Positions 35,834 to 42,305 of a stretch of DNA of 42,305 bases are shown piece by piece. The notes below the pieces were generated by a model that saw only the letters and a list, made by a program, of their open reading frames with translations, had not been told where the DNA came from and made no database searches. How positions within the stretch are numbered: position 1 is the first letter of the stretch; every line of letters starts with the position of its first letter. A program made the position numbers and the translations under genes. The stretch spans positions 1-42,305 of the forward strand of contig JAJZTT010000003.1 in assembly GCA_021848705.1 (NCBI GenBank). Reading direction: 5' to 3'. The DNA comes from Pseudomonadota bacterium (lineage in GTDB: Bacteria; Pseudomonadota; Gammaproteobacteria; Burkholderiales; JABEVD01).

Positions 35834-36518
35834 AGGTGAGCAAGGCATTGTCGCGCAGGTAGTTGAAATGCGAAACCCCGCCTTCCTCGCTGCTGAAGTA
35901 TTTCACCGGGGCGGGAAGGTTGACCGGAAGAACCCCGCGCCAGCGAAGGCGGACCACCGCTTCCGGGTCGAAATCGAAGCGCCTCATCCAGCGCTGCCCC
36001 CCCATGATCCTGTGAAGACGCGCAGCAGGATAGACCCGAAAGCCGAACAGGGAATCTCCGATTCCTCCTCCCAGCGTCTCGAAATTCGCCCACCAGTTGG
36101 AAATCCTTCTTCCCCGCACCCGGATGAGCGGCGCGCTCGAATCGAACTGCGGGCATCCCAGCACCATCGAATCCGGATTTTTCCGCGATGCCTCCATGAA
36201 TTCCGGGATTTTTTCAGCGGGGTGCTGGCCGTCCGCATCCATGGTCAGCACATGAGAGAACCCTCCTGAAATCGCCATTCCGAGCCCGAAATAAACCGCC
36301 GCCCCCTTTCCGGAATTTTGCGCAATCACCCAGACCTTGAGTCCATCATCGGCTTCCGCCATTTCCAGCAATCCAACCGGAGTTTCATCGCTGCTGCCGT
36401 CGACCACCACCCAGACAGGATTCCACTGCCTGCGCGCTTCCCGAACCGTTTCATACACCTTCACGCCGGTGTTGTAGCTCGGGATCAGCACCAGATGGGA
36501 GGAAGAAGGTTCCGTCAC
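35742..36518 (-). CDS. Family 2 glycosyltransferase
   Basis: GTG 36518 (GTGA overlap with the upstream stop): HLVLIPSYNTGVKVYETVREARRQWNPVWVVVDGSSDETPVGLLEM...GKGAAVYFGLGMAISGGFSHVLTMDADGQHPAEKIPEFM. Confidence 0.9.
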   Translation of the reverse strand: MTEPSSSHLVLIPSYNTGVKVYETVREARRQWNPVWVVVDGSSDETPVGLLEMAEADDGLKVWVIAQNSGKGAAVYFGLGMAISGGFSHVLTMDADGQHPAEKIPEFMEASRKNPDSMVLGCPQFDSSAPLIRVRGRRISNWWANFETLGGGIGDSLFGFRVYPAARLHRIMGGQRWMRRFDFDPEAVVRLRWRGVLPVNLPAPVKYFSSEEGGVSHFNYLRDNALLTFMHIRLVIGFLLRLPLLLLQRLRESRRLSG

Positions 36519-37294
36519 GGTTCCCCGGCAGTCTTTTCCATGACTTCTGAACGGCAATACTGTTCCAGACGGGAGATGTAGGGCCTCACATCCGCGGGAG
36601 GGGAAAATCGCTCGCCGAGCCTTGCGCGGAAAACAAGGGGAAATTCTGGCTTCCTGAGAAGGGGGCGGCCCTTGCAGAGGAAAGGCTGGTTGATTTCGAT
36701 GAAAACAGTCTGGACCGGCGCGCGCGCCCTTTTCGCGATCAGGGCAAATCCCCCCTTGAAGGGCTGTATGTCGCAACCCCTGGTTCGGGTTCCTTCCGGA
36801 AACACCAGCAACTGGCTTCCGGATTCGATTTCCCGGGTGGCATCGATGATCAGCCTTGCCTCCGAAATGTTGCGGATATAACCGGCAAGCCGGGCGCTCC
36901 CTCCGAAAATGAGCTGATCAAGCAGGTTGGCCTTGATGATGCAGGCTGCGTTCGGAAGATGCGCGATCATGAGCACGACGTCGATCAGGGAAGGATGATT
37001 GGGCGCGACGATGATCGACTTTTCAGAGCCGAGGCTTTGGAGTTCGTCGAGCTGGCATTCCACGATTCCACTCATTTCCAGGAAAGTCAGGTAGGATCTG
37101 AAGCCGAAGGCGATCGCCCTTCGGCCTATCTGAATGCCTGCCTGGCGGGGCAGGAACAGGCCGAGCGGGATGGAGACGAGACTCCAGAACAGGCACATCG
37201 CCACAAACAGGAGCAGCCCTCCATAATAGACCAGGCATTCGTAGAACAGCATGGAAACCGAAGAAAGACGCTTTCCGATCATGCCCGTCTTCAT
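36515..37294 (-). CDS. PlsC-like 1-acyl-glycerol-3-phosphate acyltransferase family protein
   Basis: ATG 37294 (ATGA overlap): IIVAPNHPSLIDVVLMIAHLPNAACIIKANLL...SQLLVFPEGTRTRGCDIQPFKGGFALIAKRARAPVQTVFIEINQPF. Confidence 0.92.
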   Translation of the reverse strand: MKTGMIGKRLSSVSMLFYECLVYYGGLLLFVAMCLFWSLVSIPLGLFLPRQAGIQIGRRAIAFGFRSYLTFLEMSGIVECQLDELQSLGSEKSIIVAPNHPSLIDVVLMIAHLPNAACIIKANLLDQLIFGGSARLAGYIRNISEARLIIDATREIESGSQLLVFPEGTRTRGCDIQPFKGGFALIAKRARAPVQTVFIEINQPFLCKGRPLLRKPEFPLVFRARLGERFSPPADVRPYISRLEQYCRSEVMEKTAGEP

Positions 37295-38304
37295 GCAGCC
37301 TTCCTTCCCACGGGGATCCAGAAGGCCTCGATCTCGACCAGTAGATCCGTCCGGCAAATTTCCGCCTGCATGCAGAAAATTTTCGCATGTGGACCGAATT
37401 CAATTTCCAGCCGCTTGCGGACGGAATCGAAATCTTCCCTGCTGCGTAGATACACATTGAGGCAAAGACCGCGAAAATCTTCTGCGACAAAACCCGCCTG
37501 TCGGGCCATCGAACCGACTGTGCGCAAATTCTCGAGCGTCTCCTCCAATTGGCGCATGACATCTCCCGGATGCATGGTTTCGGAGCCGACGATACTCGCC
37601 GTTCCCGAGATCAGCAATGCATCTCCCACCAGCATCCCTCGCGAAAAAGTGGGGCTTTTCGGGCCATACTTTCCGGGGTAACGATAGGCATTGACCTGTC
37701 TCGGATTTTCTATCGCCATCCCTTTGTTCCGGCCTGCGAGGAAACAGATCACCAGACCCCCGCGTCGTGTACCGATTGCACAGGCCGCGGGCACATTCCC
37801 TTCCTCGATGAGTCTCCCCTTCTGGCAGAATGCCTCGTGGCGGCCTACATTGAATTCCCTGTATCGCTCGATGCCCCGGCCTGCATCGTTGATACCCGGA
37901 AAATAGTTCCATGCCCGCAAAAGAAAAGGATAACCCGAGCGATCCAGGAGATCGAACAGGTCGGCATAAGCGGAACGGGCTCCGAGCTCGAGTCCTTGCA
38001 GCATGCACTCGCCGTGCAAACTGCGGCAGAAGAGGAAATCGCCATCGCTGGAATATTCGAATCCATCCTGACGTTGCACGCTCACCGGATTTTCGGAAAC
38101 CCATATTTCGTGACAGGACTCCTCCCCGAACACTTCCAATTCGACCCACACATGGATCAGGTCTCCTGAAGAAAAGTCCGGCTCGGATGCCGAATAGGAA
38201 ATCACGCCAAGAACCTTTCCGCGATGTTCGGCGAGCACCTCGGCGACCCGCCCACCCGACGTGCAGAGCAGCCTGACCGATGGCATCCTTTCCAACCCGT
38301 TCAC
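37291..38304 (-). CDS. FkbO/Hyg5/XanB2-like chorismatase (start GTG 38304 or ATG 38286)
   Basis: LRAWNYFPGINDAGRGIERYREFNVGRHEAF...PAACAIGTRRGGLVICFLAGRNKGMAIENPRQVNAYRYPGKYGPKSPTFSRGMLVGDALLISGTASIVGSETMHPGDVMRQLEETLENLRTV; C-terminal half resembles YjgF/RidA-like chorismatase fold. Confidence 0.83.
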   Translation of the reverse strand: MNGLERMPSVRLLCTSGGRVAEVLAEHRGKVLGVISYSASEPDFSSGDLIHVWVELEVFGEESCHEIWVSENPVSVQRQDGFEYSSDGDFLFCRSLHGECMLQGLELGARSAYADLFDLLDRSGYPFLLRAWNYFPGINDAGRGIERYREFNVGRHEAFCQKGRLIEEGNVPAACAIGTRRGGLVICFLAGRNKGMAIENPRQVNAYRYPGKYGPKSPTFSRGMLVGDALLISGTASIVGSETMHPGDVMRQLEETLENLRTVGSMARQAGFVAEDFRGLCLNVYLRSREDFDSVRKRLEIEFGPHAKIFCMQAEICRTDLLVEIEAFWIPVGRKAA

Positions 38305-38963
38305 CGGACTTCCTCCCCTGCAGAAAATGGAACCGCATCTAGCATTTCTTGCCAGAGCGAATTCCAGGTGGGCCAGTCGTGATTTCCCGGTATGCGAAAC
38401 ACCCGATCTTCGGGAAGGCGGGCTGCCAGCAATTCTCCCGAAAGTGAGTAGCGATCGTCCGCCCCCCATCCCAGATACAGCTCCTGAGAAAATGCCTGTG
38501 GATGTTCTTTCAGCCAGCATAGCAGGGCAGTTTCGTCGTTCAGGCGCTCGCCTGCACTCGGAGACCAGCGGTCCAGCCCTCCTTCCCCGGCCACCCTGGC
38601 GACCGTGCCGCGCGTGGAAAGGAAAGGGGAAAGCAGCAGCATCCCGCCGACTCTTTCCATTCCTTCCTGGAGAAGGCGGAGGGCGCCGAATGCCCCCAGG
38701 GAAATTCCAGCAAGCCAGATGCAACTGTATCCGTTCAGGGCATCGAGAAGCTGGCGCTTGAGGCGCTGCCCGAAATCGACGGATACGTAATCAGCGGAAG
38801 TGACCCCCACCATCACCGCGTCAACTTGCAAATTTCGCCGCCTCATCGCGTCGACGAAACCATTCACCAGGAAATCGGAAGGGCTCATCCCGGCCCCCGG
38901 AAGCATCACCAGCGCGACCTGCCCGGAGCATCCTGACGCCCTTTCGAAAACGAAATCGAACAT
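38301..38963 (-). CDS. Alpha/beta-hydrolase-fold protein
   Basis: VALVMLPGAGMSPSDF...CIWLAGISLGAFGALRLL (GxSxG nucleophile elbow)...GADDRYSLS...RVFRIPGNHDWPTW (late Asp/His). Confidence 0.82.
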   Translation of the reverse strand: MFDFVFERASGCSGQVALVMLPGAGMSPSDFLVNGFVDAMRRRNLQVDAVMVGVTSADYVSVDFGQRLKRQLLDALNGYSCIWLAGISLGAFGALRLLQEGMERVGGMLLLSPFLSTRGTVARVAGEGGLDRWSPSAGERLNDETALLCWLKEHPQAFSQELYLGWGADDRYSLSGELLAARLPEDRVFRIPGNHDWPTWNSLWQEMLDAVPFSAGEEVR

Positions 38964-38977
38964 GGCCCTGTGAAGAC

Positions 38978-39271
38978 CTATTTGGTGCGATGCGCCTGGA
39001 TGTGCAGGTTTAGACTCCTGAGGGAGCGGAAGATCATTGCGTTGTTGTCATCGTCGGAGCGCAACTGGAAACCGTAATTTCTCGACACCACGAGCGCGAT
39101 CTCGAGCATGTCGATCGAGTCTAGGCCGAGTCCTTCGCCGTACAGCGGCGCTTCAGGATCGATTTCTTCTGGTTGCACTTCCAGATTGAGTGCGGTGACG
39201 ATCTGTCTCGCGAGTTCCAGTTCCTGATCGGTCAATGCAATTGCATCCTGCTGCGTCGTATATGCCGACAT
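38978..39271 (-). CDS. Acyl carrier protein
   Basis: MSAYTTQQDAIALTDQELELARQIVTALNLEVQPEEIDPEAPLYGEGLGLDSIDMLEIALVVSRNYGFQL; LDSIDMLE phosphopantetheine site. Confidence 0.9.
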   Translation of the reverse strand: MSAYTTQQDAIALTDQELELARQIVTALNLEVQPEEIDPEAPLYGEGLGLDSIDMLEIALVVSRNYGFQLRSDDDNNAMIFRSLRSLNLHIQAHRTK

Positions 39272-39549
39272 TGTGATTGATTCCCCTAGCAAACCCCGGA
39301 TTTGACTACCCGGTCGGCGGCCCGCATGCACGCGCAAGACCAGTGACCAGAGGTCATTGGTCGGCACTATCCGGCATGATTTATTTATGTTTATCGCCAA
39401 CCGATGGCTGGAATTATTCTCTCAAATGTATCACTCCTTTTCAAGCGAAAGTTGCACCCCCACGCGGCGCTGATCGAGGAGACCCTCTTGTCATCAGATC
39501 AGTGCGGTACGTCAGGGCAACGATTTCCTCTGGCCTGCATGCATCTTCC

Positions 39550-39576
39550 GTGACGGAATGGTATCATTCCGGTTAC
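39550..39576. promoter_or_regulatory. Inverted repeat, candidate operator or hairpin
   Basis: GTGACGGAATGGTATCATTCCGGTTAC: exact arms CGGAATG/CATTCCG around GTAT, flanks partly complementary, in the intergenic region upstream of the HD-like ORF. Confidence 0.4.
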
Positions 39577-39628
39577 ATTTCTCACGAATGATTTTCCACG
39601 CAGAAATAGCTATTATCTATTGCAAGAC

Positions 39629-39991
39629 ATGATCGCATTCTCAGAAAAGGAAGTGAGGGAAGCACTTCTGCCGCACGGGCTTCTCGGTGCCCATGCATAC
39701 TTCATGGAGAACAACCCCTCGGTCCATCTCCCCAATCACAATCTTCATCACGCCAACACGGTGATCCTGCACTGCCATGACGGTGCGATCGAGATGGGGC
39801 TGGGGCGGGAAAAAACGAAGTCGCTTCTGCTCGGTGCGATGTTCCATGACTTCGCCCACAGCGGTGGAAAATCGCCGGACGACGCAAACATTGCGGCAGC
39901 GGTTGCCGGACTCGAGTCCTGGTGCAGGAAATGCGGCGCGCCTCCCGGTCTTGGGCGAAAAGGAAGGCGGACCAGAAATGGGAACGCCTGA
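39629..39991 (+). CDS. Short HD-like (phosphohydrolase-type) protein, possibly truncated
   Basis: HLPNHNLHHANTVILHCHDGAIEMGLGREKTKSLLLGAMFHDFAHSGGKSPDDANIAAAVAGL resembles an HD domain (H...HD). The C-terminus turns into GAPPGLGRKGRRTRNGNA*, which does not look like a folded domain end. Alternative start TTG 39620. Confidence 0.55.
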   Translation: MIAFSEKEVREALLPHGLLGAHAYFMENNPSVHLPNHNLHHANTVILHCHDGAIEMGLGREKTKSLLLGAMFHDFAHSGGKSPDDANIAAAVAGLESWCRKCGAPPGLGRKGRRTRNGNA

Positions 39992-40089
39992 TCGGGGAGA
40001 TCAGACTGATCGGGGAATCGCTCTGCGGGACTTCCGGATGAAGCAGGATCTGCAAACGGCGGGCTGTTCAGGGGAGCGAAACGAGGATT

Positions 40090-40476
40090 TCAGGGAATAT
40101 CGACTGTAACCTGCCCGGCAAAATTGATCTCGATCACGCCTCCGAAGATGCACATCAGCTTCGAGGAATTGTTGAGCGCGGGCATGTTTGCGATCATCAC
40201 GGTCGCGCATCCGGGCGCCCAGGGAGCCGGGGTCACCGGCGTGCAGGGCATCGGCGTCAGCGCCCCCATCGCTGCAGCGGTTGCCGCTGCGACCGCGGGA
40301 TTGGCGAGGCTCTGGCACATCCCGAAAGGCAGGATGTTGACGAAAGGGATGTTGTCCATGATGTTGGCGTCCGGCGTCTGCGTCAACACCCGGTTGGTCG
40401 GCAAAACGACCAGCGAACTCGGCGCCATCCCGAAGCTGCATTTCAATATTGCGCCCATGCATACCTGTTGTCCCAT
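40090..40476 (-). CDS. PAAR-like protein, DUF4280-type
   Basis: MGQQVCMGAILKCSFGMAPSSLVVLPTNRVLTQTPDANIMDNIPFVNILPFGMCQSLANPAVAAATAAAMGALTPMPCTPVTPAPWAPGCATVMIANMPALNNSSKLMCIFGGVIEI. Confidence 0.88.
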   Translation of the reverse strand: MGQQVCMGAILKCSFGMAPSSLVVLPTNRVLTQTPDANIMDNIPFVNILPFGMCQSLANPAVAAATAAAMGALTPMPCTPVTPAPWAPGCATVMIANMPALNNSSKLMCIFGGVIEINFAGQVTVDIP

Positions 40477-40509
40477 ATCCCCTCTACCTCGAGTATTCGA
40501 AATTCAAAG

Positions 40510-41226
40510 TTATTTTTCGCCTTCGGATGCACCTTTCACGGTCCAGAGTGATTCCGCCAGAATCTTGCCCCCTTGCCGTGTATCGATCAGGTTTGCCTTG
40601 AAACTCAGGTCGATCTCGCCGGATTCTCCTTTCTCTACTCTAAGTCCCGGATAATCGAAGCCGTTAAACTTCGTTTTATTATTTTCGTAAATATAACGAC
40701 TAGCCCCATCCTTCCATCCTTTTTCGCCGTAATAATGACCATAAGGTCCATCCAGTTTGTAGGTCGATTCGTCGAGTTCCTCGCCGTCATAGATGTAGTG
40801 CTTCAGCGTCTTATCATTCAGAACAAACTTGCCTTTGACATATTGTCGGAATTCACCGCTGCTGCAGTCGCCATCGGTGATCGACGAATCCTCGGGGGTG
40901 AACTCAGCCTTCATGTTAAACATTTTCCCCCATTTGCCACCGAAAAGCGGCGAATATTCCGCTCCGAGATCTCCCGAAGGAATTTCAGTAAATTCCCCCT
41001 TCACGTTGCATTTCGTCGCCAACTGGGTGACATTTGCCGATGGCCGCACTTCCCGCTGCGCGACTGCTTCAATCTTCCTCCTTTGTGCCGCCATCAGAGG
41101 GCTAGAATCGATCATGGACTGGAGCTGCGCGATCCTGTCCCCATATGGCGAATCCATGGACAAACCGTCCATCTGACGAGATGCAGTCTGGACCCGTACC
41201 TGCTGCTTTTCAGCCTTCTGCATCAT
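40510..41226 (-). CDS. Uncharacterised protein with an N-terminal motif resembling contractile-injection-associated proteins
   Basis: SPYGDRIAQLQSMIDSSPLMAAQRRKIEAVA followed by an unassigned C-terminal region rich in aromatic, charged and Gly residues. Confidence 0.7.
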   Translation of the reverse strand: MMQKAEKQQVRVQTASRQMDGLSMDSPYGDRIAQLQSMIDSSPLMAAQRRKIEAVAQREVRPSANVTQLATKCNVKGEFTEIPSGDLGAEYSPLFGGKWGKMFNMKAEFTPEDSSITDGDCSSGEFRQYVKGKFVLNDKTLKHYIYDGEELDESTYKLDGPYGHYYGEKGWKDGASRYIYENNKTKFNGFDYPGLRVEKGESGEIDLSFKANLIDTRQGGKILAESLWTVKGASEGEK

Positions 41227-41244
41227 CGTTCCATCCCGGTTAGT

Positions 41245-42300
41245 TCATTTCCAGACCTGATTGATCCCATGGTCATGAGGAAACATGGTGATGTATTGCA
41301 CGACCCGGGGATATTTCGCGAAGTTGCGCCCGCTTCCATGTGGCAAGGCATGGTCCCAGATGACGAAATCCCCTGCTTCTCCTTCGACCGGTATCGGCCC
41401 CAGGCTTTCCAGGTCCTGTTCGCGAGGATCCTGTCCAGGCTCGAGCGCATCGAGCCATTGCCCGATGCTGCGATGGAATCCGGGCACGCAGCGGAAAGCG
41501 CCCTGCTCCGCGCCGGTATCGCCAAGGTAAAGAATTCCCTGCACGCCGAAAGGCATCGGCAATGCCAGGCTCACGTCCCAGTGAAGCCGACTGGGACCCG
41601 AGATGTCGACCATTCCGCGCTGCGGCCGGTTGAGGCTCGAGCGGTCCACGGTCGACCACAAATCAACTGTCCCCCAAACCTGTTCGAACGCCTTTCTGAT
41701 TCCGGGAGCGGAACGGTTCCTGACGAGTGCCGGGTGATGAAAAATCGGAACCCAGAACACATGATCGCTTCCGTACCATGTGTCCGGATCCCCTCGATCC
41801 ATGCCGAGATGATCGAAAATCGCCGCTTCCGCTTCCCGGCAATCCTCGATGCTCACAGCATTCTTCACCACCACGTAGCCGTTTTTCCGCCAGAATGCCA
41901 TGTCGTTTTCAGATAAAACTGGATTTTCGATTTCGTCTCTCGAAGGATAATCGCGATGAGGCGACTCAAGATGGCTTTCCACCATTTCGTTGAGCCGGTT
42001 CACCAGATTCGGGGAGGGCAAACCGCCCAACTTTTTTGCGATCCATCTTTCGAATTCATCGAAATCCGGCCTGTGTCGGAAAAGGTATTCGAGGGGCTCG
42101 CTGATGCCCAGCCCAAGCCCGTGCATCAGCGTAAAATCAAGTCCGTGTTCGCCCTTGACCGAATCCCGATCCAGCCCGCCCTCCGCCTCCAGCGAGATAT
42201 AGTCGAATCTGGTGTACGGGTGGAGGCTTGACGGGTTGAGGTGGTGGAGATTTCTGTAGAGAATCTGATTGTCGAAGTCGGAAACTTTACGAGGAAGCAT
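41245..42300 (-). CDS. Phytanoyl-CoA dioxygenase (PhyH)-family Fe(II)/2OG oxygenase
   Basis: FWRKNGYVVVKNAVSIEDCREAEAAIFDHLG...RLHWDVSLALPMPFGVQGILYLGDTGAEQGAFRCVPGFHRSI...GEAGDFVIWDHALPHGSGRNFAKYPRVVQYITMFP (HxD...H, Arg). Confidence 0.9.
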   Translation of the reverse strand: MLPRKVSDFDNQILYRNLHHLNPSSLHPYTRFDYISLEAEGGLDRDSVKGEHGLDFTLMHGLGLGISEPLEYLFRHRPDFDEFERWIAKKLGGLPSPNLVNRLNEMVESHLESPHRDYPSRDEIENPVLSENDMAFWRKNGYVVVKNAVSIEDCREAEAAIFDHLGMDRGDPDTWYGSDHVFWVPIFHHPALVRNRSAPGIRKAFEQVWGTVDLWSTVDRSSLNRPQRGMVDISGPSRLHWDVSLALPMPFGVQGILYLGDTGAEQGAFRCVPGFHRSIGQWLDALEPGQDPREQDLESLGPIPVEGEAGDFVIWDHALPHGSGRNFAKYPRVVQYITMFPHDHGINQVWK

Positions 42301-42305
42301 CCACC

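Noticed and set aside
40573-41916. 447-aa plus-strand ORF
   Set aside because: Antisense to the cargo-motif protein and PhyH gene; no recognisable domain.
1-42305. Search for CRISPR arrays, tRNA/rRNA genes, insertion sequences and integrases
   Set aside because: No regularly spaced direct repeats, no cloverleaf or rRNA-like stretch and no transposase/integrase motif noticed by eye; a tRNAscan/ISfinder run would be needed to be certain.

Overview
This 42.3 kb bacterial window is proteobacterial in style, gene-dense and without any rRNA, tRNA, CRISPR array or transposase that I could see. From left to right: (1) a two-component signalling block with a histidine kinase tail, an HTH-REC protein, a PAS histidine kinase, a stand-alone REC protein, a MipA/OmpV-like protein, a TPR-methyltransferase and a hemerythrin-PAS-histidine kinase (1-6811). 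(2) A 59-aa Gln/Met-rich ORF directly upstream of an ATP-grasp ligase, convergent with a minus-strand operon encoding a TPR/ATP-grasp-like protein, a WD40 protein, an FMN reductase and an FGE/SUMF1-like protein (6887-13186). (3) A CHASE2-adenylate/guanylate cyclase, a TPR plus outer-membrane-barrel protein that looks Slam-like, a FecR-domain protein, a repetitive surface protein and a BrkB/YihY-like membrane protein fused to a cyclic-nucleotide-binding domain (13258-21551). (4) A large aryl-polyene/xanthomonadin-like biosynthetic locus with an XanB2/FkbO/Hyg5-like chorismatase (21645-39271). It includes two unusual fusions: PAP2 with an ApeG/COG4648-like domain, and polysaccharide deacetylase with an ApeP-like dehydratase. 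(5) A small terminal module: a short HD-like ORF, a PAAR-like DUF4280 protein, a protein with a motif resembling contractile-injection cargo, and a PhyH-family dioxygenase (39620-42300). The best candidates for something under-described are the small-ORF/ATP-grasp/FGE/WD40 locus, the Slam-like/FecR/repeat-protein/cNMP module, and the PAAR-like/cargo-motif/PhyH operon. All family assignments come from reading motifs in the translations; no database search was run.
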